Positions 1-8,544 of a stretch of DNA of 64,000 nt are shown here, piece after piece (the stretch's first letter is position 1; each line of letters opens with the position of its first letter). The DNA is from Gammaproteobacteria bacterium. GTDB lineage: Bacteria > Pseudomonadota > Gammaproteobacteria > Pseudomonadales > UBA5518. Where the stretch lies: contig JADKDK010000009.1 in the NCBI GenBank assembly GCA_016718385.1, positions 1 to 64,000 on the forward strand. The letters are read 5' to 3'. The notes under the pieces are model-generated. The model saw only the letters and a list, made by a program, of their open reading frames with translations. It did no database searches and had not been told where the DNA came from. The position numbers were made by a program, and so were the translations under genes.

Positions 1-596
1 ATGGGCGAAACAGCTGAAGCGGCAATCGTCCTTCCGGGGGAGATTGCGGTGGCGGGCGGTGAAACGGCGCGCCGAGAGGCGAGCGGCGCATGCGACCGTA
101 GGCCGAACACCTCCGGTTTGCAGACCGTCCGGGCGGCCGTCCTGCATCAACGCCAAGTCGGCACGGCTCATCTCTCGAACGGAATCACCCAGCGCGCCAG
201 GCCGTTGCGCCATCCACTGCAGCGTGGGCGGGTTGTAGATGTTGAGTGCGGCCCGGCCGCGAGGGTCACCCGCCTGCAGGCACACCTGACCGCACACCCA
301 TATCGTTGGCTTCGACCATGAAGGTGCCGTTGCCGCTGACACGATGCATAGCGGTCACGTCCGAGCCGGACTCGATCAGCACCTGCGTACTGAGCACCCG
401 TCGACAGCCTGCCGCGCGCAACCGTGCCGCCACGTCCCAGCCAGTCAGCCAGGCGCGGTTCGCTGACGAACACATTCGGTTTCGCCGGGGTAGACGTGTC
501 CACCGGCATTTGCGCGACCGATTCGTAGAAGCGCACGACCGTGTCGCGCGGCCAGTAATAGAGCAATGGACCCAGGGCGAGTTTCAAGGCGGGCAC
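1..596 (-). pseudogene. ubiV: ubiV homologue (U32 peptidase family), 5' part, several frameshifts, runs off the window
   Basis: This matches UbiV (YhbV), the partner of UbiU in oxygen-independent hydroxylation during ubiquinone synthesis. A GTG start at 596 opens a clean U32-type N-terminus (KLALGPLLYYWPRDTV, then FYESVAQMPVD). The frame then breaks near 480; the continuation (RRVLSTQVLIESGSDV, then NGTFMVEAND) is readable in another frame from about 440 to 290. A further shift leads to FTARHRNLP followed by DDCRFSC near the left edge, which looks like the family's iron-sulfur cysteine region. The gene lies 83 bases downstream of ubiU on the same strand, the usual order. At least three indels are needed to restore it. 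It may be a true pseudogene or a badly sequenced contig end; the family assignment is firm, the state of the gene is not. Confidence 0.75.
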
Positions 597-679
597 TCCG
601 GTACCAGGGGATCATTTCCACGGACGATGGTAGGCGCCCGGGGTGTGGTGTTGCCCCTCGGCACCTTGTTCCAGGTCCC

Positions 680-1604
680 TCATCCAAGCGGGCTTCGCGG
701 CACTAACGGTTCCAATTGGTCACGACGGCTGTCGATGACCGCGCGCCACCCAGGTGACCTGCGCCCGTAGGCCGGGCTGCGCTGGCGTCCCTCGATCTTG
801 ATCGCGCGTACACCGCTCCATGAGCCTGGGCAACAACTCCAGCGTGTTCAGGCTGGTGGGTTCCTCGATGGCGTAGTAGTTCTCGTCGTCGCCGACATCG
901 AAGCGGCCCTTGCACAAGGTGGGGTAGCCGGCGCTCTCGCCCTCGGCATAACGATCGATCAGTACGCCGTTCAGCCGTGATTCGCGCCCCTGCGGCGTCT
1001 CCTGCCAGCGCACGGCCTTGGGCGGCGAGCACACACCGTGGGTGTTGGGTGATTCTCCGGTGACGTAGCTGGACAGCGCACAGCGTCCTTCCACCATCAC
1101 GCACAGGCTGCCAAACCAAAGACCTCGATTTCCACCGACGTCCTCTGCATCTAGCTGCTCGACCTGCGTCAGCGAGGCACGCGCGGCTGCAACACGGCGG
1201 GCATACCGAAATGCTCCTGGTAGAAGTTGATCGCCTCGTAATTGGTGGCAGAACCCTGCACCGACAGATGCAGCCGCAAGCCCGGGTGCTGCGCCCGCGC
1301 GTAGTGCATCAGGCCCGGATCGGCCAGGATCACGGCATCGACGCCACGAGCGGCGGCGCGGTCTGTAACTGCCACCGGGCTCCGGGCTGGCCGCCTGGGG
1401 ATAGGTGTTGAGCGCCAGCGGGAATCTTAAGCCACGCTCGTGCGCGTGGCGGATTCCCGCCTCGATCGCGGCGTCGTCGAAGTTAGGCCCGGCGAAGTTT
1501 CGCGCGTTGGTCGCGTCCGCGAAATACAGGTACACCCAGTCCGCGCCATTATCGATAGCCGCCTTCAGTACCGGCAGGCTACCCGCCGGACAGACGAGCT
1601 CCAT
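680..1604 (-). pseudogene. ubiU: ubiU homologue (U32 peptidase family), frameshifted
   Basis: UbiU (YhbU) forms a heterodimer with UbiV and carries a [4Fe-4S] cluster needed for anaerobic ubiquinone hydroxylation. The start MELVCPAGSLPVLKAA at 1604 is typical. The frame shifts near 1390, continues in a second frame (GVDAVILADPGLMHYA, LHLSVQGSATNYEAINFY) to about 1170, returns to the first frame, and shifts again near 770 before a TGA at 680-682. The cluster cysteines keep the UbiU spacing C-x6-C-x16-C-x38-C (GSLCVMVEGRC ... THGVCSPP ... YPTLCKG). Retention of all four cysteines and the spacing argues for recent damage or sequencing error rather than long decay. The restored length is a little short of the roughly 330-residue family norm. 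Confidence 0.8.
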
Positions 1605-1769
1605 GGGGGTGGCGCCACCTGACGGCGCCGGTCAGCGGAGTCATTCATATCGTTGCCGATCAAGTCCAGGGCCCGGGGATCCGGGCCGGATGCGAAAACA
1701 AGGGCTATCAATCGCGGCCGCCGCTCCTGATCCTGATCAAAACTCCGGGTATTATCCGGAACGGCAAGC

Positions 1770-2722
1770 TTGTCCACGGCCACCGCTGCTCAAGATCAAA
1801 AGGGCCCGCGCGCGGGAAAAACCCTGTTCGGACAGGTTTCGGACCTGGATCTCAGGCTGCTGCGCGTCTTCCGCGCGGTGGTCGATTGCGGCGGTTTCGC
1901 GACGGCCGAACTGGAGCTCAATATCGGCCGCTCCACGATCAGCCGCCACATCAAGGACCTGGAAGCGCGGCTCGGCGTCAGCCTGTGCCGCCGCGGCCGC
2001 GGCGGCTTCGCGCTGACGCCCGAAGGCAGCCGCATCTACCAGGCCACGCTGCGCGTGCTGGGCTCGATCGCGGATTTGCGCAGCGAGATCCACGACCTGC
2101 ACCAGCGCCTGAGCGGCAGCCTGCAGCTGGTGCTTTTCGACAAGACCGTCACCAACCCGCAGGCGCACATCGCCGGCGCCATCGGCACGCTGCGCCGGCT
2201 GGCGCCCGACGTGTCGATCGAGATCCGCATCCACCCGCTGAACGAGATCGAGCGCGGCATCCTCGACGGTCTTCCACCTCGGCGTGCTTCCGGTTTACCG
2301 CCGCTCAGGGGCCTGCGAGTACCACCCGCTGTTCGACGAGACGATGTACCTTCTACTGGCGCGGACACGCATTGTTCGACCGCGCGGACGCCATGATCGG
2401 CGATGCCGAGGTGCAGGCCGCGGCGTTCGCGGGTCTGGGCTTCCACTCCGACAACATGGAGCGCGGCCACGAGTTCGGCCTGGACCGGCGCGCCACCGCC
2501 TACGACCAGGAAGGCGTCGCCACGCTGATCCTCTCGGGTGCCTATATCGGCTTCCTGCCGGACCATTACGCCGCGAGCTTCGCGGCGCCGGGGCAGATGC
2601 GCGCGATCCGCCCCCAGCGCTTCCACCCACGCTGCAGCTTCGGCGCCATCGTGCGCCACGACGCGCAGCGCCCGCGCCTGACGCAGACCTTCCTGGAACT
2701 GCTGCTGGCGGCGCACCGATAG
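1770..2722 (+). CDS. LysR-family transcriptional regulator, two frameshifts
   Basis: A DNA-binding regulator of the LysR type. The N-terminal winged HTH is intact (DLRLLRVFRAVVDCGGF, then IGRSTISRHIKDLEARLG), followed by the linker helix and the start of the effector domain. The frame breaks near 2268, continues for about 100 bases in a second frame (LPVYRRSGACEYHPLFDE), and from about 2355 runs in a third frame to the stop at 2722 (GLGFHSDNMERGHEFGLD, GAYIGFLPDHYAASFA). The sum fits the roughly 300-residue family length. The start is a TTG at 1770 by frame extent only; no strong ribosome site is visible. It is divergent from ubiU, 165 bases away, but a regulatory link is only a guess. The ligand is unknown. 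Confidence 0.8.
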
Positions 2723-2806
2723 CGATCCCGCGCGTACCGACGCGCCGCGATGCGCCCGCCGCGATCCTGCGCGGCGCATCCGCAAGCGCCCTGAGCGCCG
2801 CGAGCT

Positions 2807-3103
2807 TCACTCCGGTTTCGCGGCGGCGAACTTCTGCAATTGCTCGGGCGTGGCCTCGGTCTGGAAACGGGCTTTCCACTCGGCATACGGCATGCCGTAT
2901 ACACGCTCGCGCGCCTGCTCGTAATCGAGCGCAACGCCCTGCTCCGCGGCCTCGGCCGCTACCACCTGGGGGGGACAGTTGCGGCAGAAACCGGCCAGGT
3001 TCATCAGCTCGATGTTCTGCACGTCCTTGCGCGCATCCAGGTGCGCGAGCAGGCGGCGGAAGACCGCGGCCTCGATGCTGTTCCGTGTGACGGCGTTGCT
3101 CAT
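2807..3103 (-). CDS. DUF1244 family small protein
   Basis: A 98-residue protein of the DUF1244 family, cytosolic and of unknown function, common in Proteobacteria. Recognisable stretches are EAAVFRRLLAHLDARKDVQN, IELMNLAGFCRNC and ERVYGMPYAEWKARFQ. After FCRNC the family normally continues with a Leu-Ser-x-Trp type segment; here it reads PPQVVAAEAAEQ, which coincides with a run of seven G on the plus strand (2969-2975), so two compensating indels may have scrambled about six residues. It lies 87 bases downstream of the IclR gene on the same strand and converges with the LysR gene. The ATG start gives the expected family length. Confidence 0.8.
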   Translation of the reverse strand: MSNAVTRNSIEAAVFRRLLAHLDARKDVQNIELMNLAGFCRNCPPQVVAAEAAEQGVALDYEQARERVYGMPYAEWKARFQTEATPEQLQKFAAAKPE

Positions 3104-3190
3104 GGGCGGGTGTCGTCCTGTGGATGGCAGATGTCCGGGCGCGAGCTGTGCCGAGTGGATTCAGCCAGGCGCGACCGCCGATCTGCTGCG

Positions 3191-3990
3191 TCAGCGTGCG
3201 TGCAGAGTGCATGACAGCCGCGATGCGGTCTCCAGCCCGGCCACCGGCACGGCGCGCGCATCAGCTGCCGAGTGGATAGCGGGGGCATCAGCGCCGAACG
3301 CCGGCGCGATCACGAGGCTGACATCCAGGCTGTTGCCGGACGCCAGCTCCTCGGGGCTGTAGATGCGTGACCCGACCGCACGCGCCAGTTCGTCGAGCTG
3401 GCGGTGCAGGGCGTCCATGGAGTCCGCACGCTGCACCGCGCCAGCAAACCCCGGAGCTGTTCGATCATTGCGTCCACGTTGCGGCGCATGCCGTGCCAGT
3501 GCCTGACGTTGTGCATCGGCTGCGCCTGCGCCCTGCAGCCAGCGCGCAATCTCATCTGCCGGACGCCAGGCCATCGCAATCGCCCCGTGGGGAGGGATCG
3601 AGCGGCAGTCGAACGCCGGGCTGTATGCCCGCGGCCGCCGTGGCGCCGGCCGTCAGGATGACCTCCTGGCTGTCGGCATCCACGCGCGCCAGCGCACCCG
3701 CAGCCGAACAGGCCGGCAAGGCGCGACCGTTCCTCATTCGCCACGCCGAGCAGCGGGAACCGGGCTTGCAGCCCGTGCAGCAGCCGCATCACGCCCGAGC
3801 CCAACTGGTACGAGCGATCGGGCAGCCGGTCGACGTAGTGCATGTCCCGTAGCGTGGCGAGTATCAGCGAAAGGGTGGATGTACTCAGGTCCAGTTGCCG
3901 GGCCAGGTCGGAAGCGCTCAGCGCGCCGCCCGCATCTGCCAGCGCGTCGAGTACGCGCACCACTCTTGACGTGGGAGGGGAGTTCGCCAT
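3191..3990 (-). CDS. IclR-family transcriptional regulator, frameshifted
   Basis: The N-terminal winged HTH is clear and in frame from the ATG at 3990: SRVVRVLDALADAGGALSAS then LARQLDLSTSTLSLILATLR. The effector-binding domain follows but is broken: the first frame fails near 3720, a second covers about 3737-3552 (VDADSQEVILTAGA), and a third covers about 3574-3191 and contains IYSPEELASGNSLDVSLVI, a typical IclR C-terminal segment, then a TGA. Total span of about 267 codons fits the family. The gene is divergent from the epoxide hydrolase operon across a short AT-rich region with a dyad, so it is the natural candidate regulator of that operon (inference). IclR proteins usually bind small aromatic or aliphatic acids; the ligand here is unknown. 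Confidence 0.8.
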
Positions 3991-4001
3991 ACTGACTCCA
4001 A

Positions 4002-4028
4002 TATTATGAATTTAATTTCCATATAATA
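4002..4028 (+). promoter_or_regulatory. AT-rich dyad and -10 element between iclR-type gene and epoxide hydrolase
   Basis: In very GC-rich surroundings, the stretch 4000-4028 is AT-rich. It contains TATTAT (4002-4007) and its reverse complement ATAATA (4023-4028), 15 bases apart, and a perfect TATAAT at 4022-4027 reading towards the epoxide hydrolase gene. No good -35 hexamer is evident, as expected for an activator- or repressor-controlled promoter. It sits where an IclR operator would be expected. The AGGAG motif at 4028-4032 precedes an ATG at 4039 that opens only a frame without homology. Confidence 0.45.
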
Positions 4029-4090
4029 GGAGAGCCTTATGCCAAGACAAAACGGCGATCAGCCTGGCGCCGCCCACGAAGGAAGCAGGC

Positions 4091-5254
4091 ATGGGCATCG
4101 AGCCCCTTCCGTCTCGCGGTACCGGACCGCGACCTGCGACTGCGCGAGACGCGCTGGTCCGCGGATTTCGCCAACGACGACTGGGCGTATGGCACCAATG
4201 CGGCCTGGCTGAAGACGCTGGTCGATTACTGGATCGACGGCTACGACTGGCGCGCCCAGGAAGCCGCGATCAACGCGGTTCCGCAATTCCGCACGCAGAT
4301 AGGCGGTGTGCCGGTGCATTTCGTGCACTGCCGGGGCAAGGGCAACGCGCCGATACCGCTGATCATGAGCCATGGCTGGCCGTGGACGTTCTGGGATTTT
4401 GCCCGGATGATCGGGCCCCTGACCGATCCCGCCGCCCATGGCGGCGCCCCGGCCGATTGCTTCGATGTGGTCATCCCCTCACTGCCGGGTTTCGGCTTTT
4501 CCAGCCCGCTGGACGTGCCCGGCATCGGCGCGGTCCAGACCGCGGATCTCTGGCACACCCTGATGACGGAGCGGCTGGGCTACCGCCGCTACGCGGTGCA
4601 TGGCGGCGACTGGGGCGGCTTCGTCTCGGCCCAGTTGGCACACAAGCATCATGATTCCGTGATCGGCATGCATGCGCTCGGCGGCGCGCCGCTCGACTGC
4701 TTCAACAAGCCCTTGCCATCCGCGGAGGAGTACGCGCCGGACGAGGCCGGCTGGTTCGAGAAGACGGCAAACTTCTTTGCGCGCGAGTCAGGTTACTCGG
4801 CCATCCAGAGCACGAAGCCGCAAACCCTGAGCTATGGCCTGGTCGACAGCCCGGTCGGCCTGGCTGCCTGGCTCGTGGAAAAGCGGCGCGGCTGGAGCGA
4901 CTGTGAGGGCGAAGTGGAACGCCGGTTCTCGCGGGACGAGTTGCTCACCTCCATCATGATCTACTGGCTGACGCAGACCATCGGCACGGCGGCGCGCTAT
5001 TACGAGTCCTGGCGGTCGCCCTGGCAGCCCGCGCACGCACTGCAGCCGCCGGTGCCGGTGCCTGTGGGCATCCTGAAGCTCGATCACGACGTCTGCCACT
5101 GGCCGCGCAGCACCATGGAGCCGTTCTTCAACATCGCGCGCTGGACTCGCAGCGCCGTCGGCGGGCATTTCGCGCCCGCCGAGGTTCCCGAACTGGTGAC
5201 CGACGAGTTGCGAGCGTTCTTCCGCCCGCGCGGGCCGCGGACGGTCGGCCATGA
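4091..5254 (+). CDS. epoxide hydrolase (EHN domain plus alpha/beta hydrolase), frameshifted at both ends
   Basis: A microsomal-type epoxide hydrolase of about 388 residues that hydrolyses epoxides to diols. The N-terminal EHN region starts at 4091 (MGIEP, then after a one-base shift in the C run at about 4101-4106, FRLAVPDRDLRLRETRW) and continues AWLKTLVDYWIDGYDWRAQE. The alpha/beta hydrolase core has the oxyanion motif HGWPWTFWDF, the nucleophile elbow GGDWGGF with the catalytic Asp, and a C-terminal GGHFAPAEVP with the catalytic His. The uninterrupted frame runs to 5432, overlapping the next gene by 180 bases; one indel near 5235 would instead end it at TGA 5252-5254, giving a four-base ATGA overlap with the next gene. 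That ending is my preferred reconstruction. Substrate unknown. Confidence 0.82.
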
Positions 5255-6057
5255 AAGCACGTCTGCCACCCCTGGACTTCAGTCAGTCCCTGCCGGCATG
5301 GAGCCCCAACCGCGAGTTCGCGCACATGTTCAACGCGTTCTCCGTGATCATCATGCAACTGGAGCCTTACCTGAACCGGGTTGCCGCCCGGGTGCGCGAT
5401 CAGCTGCCGGCGGACGATCCGCTGCGCGATGAGCTGGCGGTTTTCATCCGCCAGGAAGCCGCGCACACCCGGCTGCATCGCGCCTACAACCAGGCCCTGT
5501 ATCACGCTGGCTACGATCGGCTCCCGGGTATCGAGCAGGATCTGGCTGCCGAGTACCGAGGCTTTCTCGACCATAAATCGCTGCGCTGGAACGCGGGTTA
5601 CGCGCAAGGCTTCGAGGTCCTCGGGCCTCTCTATGCGGAGTTCATCTTCGAGCACGTCGATGACCTGCTTGATGGTGCTGATGCGCAGGTGGCCGATTTG
5701 TGGCGCTGGCATCTTGCCGAGGAATACGAGCACCGCATGGTGGCTCACCAGAGCTACTACCGGATGGGTGGCAGCTACCTGCACCGCCTATGGATCACCT
5801 GGACGACGCTGCGTCACCTGGGGCGGTTCAACGCCCGCGCCGAGCGCCACATGCTGAAGGCCGATGCGCAGAAGCTGACGCCGCAACAGCGCCGTGCCTC
5901 GCGCAAGCGCACGCGGCAGGTGCATCGTCGCCTGGGCTGGTTTCTGTTGCGCAAGGTGTTGCCGGTGCTGCTGCCCGGGTACACGCCGGCTCATTTGCCC
6001 ATGCCGGCGGGAGCACGGCGTTTGCTCGAGCGAATGGACGGCATGGACCTGGCCTGA
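5251..6057 (+). CDS. metal-dependent hydrolase, ferritin-like fold (COG3687/PF10118 type)
   Basis: A 268-residue protein of the 'predicted metal-dependent hydrolase' family. The helical, ferritin-like metal ligands are visible in FIRQEAAHTRLH (about residues 68-79) and LAEEYEHRMVAHQSYY (about 154-169), with a further E in YAEFIFEHVDDLL. The basic C-terminal third contains a short hydrophobic helix (RLGWFLLRKVLPVLLPGY) that may contact the membrane. Start ATG at 5251 probably overlaps the stop of the epoxide hydrolase by ATGA, implying one transcript and coupled translation. Members often occur next to lipid or xenobiotic genes; the substrate is unknown. Confidence 0.75.
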   Translation: MKARLPPLDFSQSLPAWSPNREFAHMFNAFSVIIMQLEPYLNRVAARVRDQLPADDPLRDELAVFIRQEAAHTRLHRAYNQALYHAGYDRLPGIEQDLAAEYRGFLDHKSLRWNAGYAQGFEVLGPLYAEFIFEHVDDLLDGADAQVADLWRWHLAEEYEHRMVAHQSYYRMGGSYLHRLWITWTTLRHLGRFNARAERHMLKADAQKLTPQQRRASRKRTRQVHRRLGWFLLRKVLPVLLPGYTPAHLPMPAGARRLLERMDGMDLA

Positions 6058-6444
6058 CGGTAGCGCAGGCCCATCGCGGCATCGCGCTCCGTGCCGGCTC
6101 GACCGCGTTGCCCCAACCTTCGGTCGAGCATGGAGTGCCGCCGACTCCAGCAATCGGGCCACGAGGGTGCGCACCCTGACGTCCGGCAAACCTCCGGAAC
6201 CCTGCAAAGAACCCCAAAAAAAAGCCCCGCTGAGAAGCGGGGCCAAGCTTTAGGAGACAACACTAACCAAACGCCAAATGGTGATGACAGCAAGGGGATA
6301 AAACCATCAATCGCCATTCGCAGTAGTCAGACTTGGGCATGCCGGTGAAGTTCCACGGCGCCCGAAAAATTTTTCCCGGATCCCTCAGTTTTCATGATTT
6401 ATCTTTGAAAATCATGACGTTGGAATCCGATGATTTTCTCTCCC
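6058..6444. other. 387-base intergenic region between convergent genes
   Basis: No convincing coding frame on either strand. It holds the minus-strand terminator at 6216-6243 and a perfect 8-base inverted repeat CATGATTT/AAATCATG (6393-6400 and 6409-6416, 8-base loop) in an AT-rich patch close to the 3' end of the SDR gene. The rest shows nothing I can name. Confidence 0.5.
6216..6243 (-). terminator. rho-independent terminator
   Basis: On the minus strand a perfect 7-base stem GCCCCGC/GCGGGGC (6243-6237 and 6230-6224, loop TTCTCA) is followed at once by eight T (6223-6216). It is correctly placed to end transcription of the SDR gene, about 200 bases past its stop. Confidence 0.85.
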
Positions 6445-7233
6445 TCACACCGGCAGGTATTCGCCGCCGTTCACGTCGACGCAGGCGCCGCTCATCGCAC
6501 GGCTGTAGTCCGACGCCAGGAAGATCGCGACCCTGGCGCAGTCCGCGTCGTCCGGGATGTCGCCCAGCGGTATGTTGGCGGCGATCTGCTTGCGCACGGC
6601 CTCGACCGTGGTCCCCTGCTCCTTCGCCATGTACTTCAGGGCGTTCTCGACCGGCTCGCCCCACATCCAGCCCATGAACGTCGAGTTCACCCGGATGCCG
6701 TACCTGCCCAGTTCCTTGGCGAGGTGCGAGGTCGCGACGCGCAACGCCCCCTTGGAAGCGCCGTAGCCGCCCTGCGTGGGCATGGGTACGCGCGTCACCA
6801 TCGTGTTGATCATCACGATCGCGCCGCCGCCCTGGCGCTTCATGTGCGGGATGACTTCCTGCGTGAGCTTCATGGTGCCGAAGAAGTTGACGTCCATCGT
6901 CGCGCGCCAGTCATCCAGGTCCGCCGTCTCGATCGGCTCGAACCGGCCTCCGACGTAGGCACTGTTGATCAGCACATCGACGCGGCCGAAGCGCTCGATG
7001 GTGTGCTCCACCAGGTTGTGGCACTGCGCGCGGTCGGCGATGTCGGTGGGCACCTTCAGCACCTCGGTGCCCAGGCCCAGCGCGGCCACGTCGCGCTCCG
7101 CCGCATCCAGCTTGGAGGGCGTGCGCGCGCAGATCGCGAGTTTCGCCCCCTCCTGCGCCGCGAGCAGCGCCAGCTCGATACCCAGCCCGGGGCCGATTCC
7201 CGATACGATCACGACCTTGTCTTTCAGCAGCAT
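6445..7233 (-). CDS. SDR family NAD(P)-dependent oxidoreductase
   Basis: A classical-size short-chain dehydrogenase (262 residues). The nucleotide-binding motif is VSGIGPGLGIELALLAA (about residues 11-27), NSA (about 89-91) stands for the NAG motif, and the active-site YGASK occurs at about 158-162. The position 13 residues before the catalytic Tyr, normally Ser, is Thr (INTMVTRVP). No strong NADP-specific basic pair follows the Gly motif beyond CARTPSK, where the Arg suggests possible NADP use. The gene stands alone, divergent from the redoxin-membrane fusion and followed by a clear terminator. Substrate unknown; hydroxy-lipid or steroid-type substrates would suit the neighbourhood (inference). 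Confidence 0.88.
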   Translation of the reverse strand: MLLKDKVVIVSGIGPGLGIELALLAAQEGAKLAICARTPSKLDAAERDVAALGLGTEVLKVPTDIADRAQCHNLVEHTIERFGRVDVLINSAYVGGRFEPIETADLDDWRATMDVNFFGTMKLTQEVIPHMKRQGGGAIVMINTMVTRVPMPTQGGYGASKGALRVATSHLAKELGRYGIRVNSTFMGWMWGEPVENALKYMAKEQGTTVEAVRKQIAANIPLGDIPDDADCARVAIFLASDYSRAMSGACVDVNGGEYLPV

Positions 7234-7327
7234 GGATGCGGTTCTCCGAGTGGTTGGGCAAGTGGTGTCGCGAACTTCGCGCGGAACCGAAGGTTAGCAG
7301 AGCCCTGCGGGCGGGAAGTTCATCCGT

Positions 7328-7352
7328 ACGAATGTAAACTGCAACGAATGTA
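7328..7352 (+). promoter_or_regulatory. 9-base direct repeat upstream of redoxin-membrane gene
   Basis: ACGAATGTA occurs twice, at 7328-7336 and 7344-7352, 16 bases start to start, just upstream of the ATG at 7371. Direct repeats with this phase often mark a dimeric regulator site. TGTAAACT within the first copy also resembles an extended -10. Function not shown. Confidence 0.3.
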
Positions 7353-7370
7353 CCAGCCGCGAGCCTGCCC

Positions 7371-8534
7371 ATGAGACCCTTGCCATGCGCGTTGCGTACC
7401 CTGCACTGGTTGTGGGTCGCGCTGGTGGCTGCCCTGTGGAGCGTTGCCGGATCCGCGGGCGCCACCGATGCGGGCGGCGCGGCCGAGCGCCCGCTCGCCT
7501 GCCCCGCCATCGCCGTCTACGTGCGCGCCGGATGCCCGCACTGCGCCGCCGCCAAGTCGTGGCTCGCGGACGCGCAACGGCGCCTGCCCGGACTGCGCGT
7601 CGAGTACCACGATATCGGCGAGCCCGCGGCGCGCACCGCCTTCGAGGCGCTGGGCCGCAGCCGCCACGTGCAGCGACCCGGAGTGCCCACTTTCGCGGTC
7701 TGCGACGAAGTGCTGGTGGGCTTCGGCGAAGGTACCGGGGCCCTGATCGAGGGCCTGGTGACGGGGCGCATCGCGACCGCGCGCGAGGTGATGGCCGCAG
7801 AGGTACCGGTGTTCGGGGAACTGAGCCCGGCCGCGCTGGGCCTGCCGGCATTCACCGTGCTGCTCGGGCTGGTCGACGGCTTCAACCCCTGCGCGATGTG
7901 GGTGCTGCTGTTCCTGCTGAGCCTGCTGGTACACGTGCGCAGTCGCGCCCGCATCGCGCTGGTGGCCGGCACCTTCGTCGCGGTGAGCGGGCTGGTCTAT
8001 TTCGCGTTCATGGCCGCGTGGCTCGAGGTGTACTTCTTCATCGGCTTCTCGCGCGGGCTGCAGCTGACACTGGGCACGCTCGCGTTGCTGATCGGGGCCG
8101 TGCACGTGAAGGACTTCTTCGCCCTGCACCGGGGCTTCAGCCTGAGCATACCGGAGTCCGTCAAGCCGACCCTGTACCAGCGCATGCGCGGCATCGTGCG
8201 GGCGGAGAGCCTGTTCGCCGCGCTGGGCGGCGTGGTGGTGATCGCGGTACTGGTGAACCTGGTCGAACTGCTGTGCACCGCGGGCCTGCCGGCGCTGTAC
8301 ACGCAGGTGCTCAGCTACTACCCCTTGAGCGACGCCGGCTACTACGGCTACCTGGCGCTCTACAACCTGGCCTACGTGTTCGACGACGCGCTGATGGTGA
8401 CGATCGCCGTGGTCACGCTGGGGCAGCACCGGCTGCAGGAACGCGGGGGACGCTGGCTAAAGCTGCTGAGCGGCGCGGTGATCGTGGTGCTGGGGGCGTT
8501 GCTGCTGCTTGCTCCGGAGATGCTGGTGTTCTGA
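7371..8534 (+). CDS. glutaredoxin-like domain fused to DsbD/CcdA-like membrane domain
   Basis: A 387-residue protein with three parts. Residues 1-31 form a signal peptide or signal anchor (LWVALVAALWSVAGSAGA). Residues about 45-130 are a glutaredoxin/NrdH-like thioredoxin fold with the redox motif CPHC at 55-58 and the cis-Pro segment RPGVPTFAV. From about residue 145 onwards come roughly six membrane segments, the first with VDGFNPCAMWVLLFLLSLL, whose Asn-Pro-Cys resembles the CcdA/DsbD transmembrane cysteine motif. A second membrane Cys occurs in LVELLCTAGLPALY. The layout suggests electron transfer across the inner membrane to periplasmic thiols. It is convergent with sat; its 3' end is followed by a REP pair. 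Confidence 0.75.
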   Translation: MRPLPCALRTLHWLWVALVAALWSVAGSAGATDAGGAAERPLACPAIAVYVRAGCPHCAAAKSWLADAQRRLPGLRVEYHDIGEPAARTAFEALGRSRHVQRPGVPTFAVCDEVLVGFGEGTGALIEGLVTGRIATAREVMAAEVPVFGELSPAALGLPAFTVLLGLVDGFNPCAMWVLLFLLSLLVHVRSRARIALVAGTFVAVSGLVYFAFMAAWLEVYFFIGFSRGLQLTLGTLALLIGAVHVKDFFALHRGFSLSIPESVKPTLYQRMRGIVRAESLFAALGGVVVIAVLVNLVELLCTAGLPALYTQVLSYYPLSDAGYYGYLALYNLAYVFDDALMVTIAVVTLGQHRLQERGGRWLKLLSGAVIVVLGALLLLAPEMLVF

Positions 8535-8544
8535 TCCGGACTGT

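Noticed and set aside
4039..4090. ATG at 4039 with AGGAG ribosome site as the epoxide hydrolase start
   Set aside because: That frame yields no family-like N-terminus; MGIEP at 4091 followed by FRLAVPD after one indel matches the EHN domain start.
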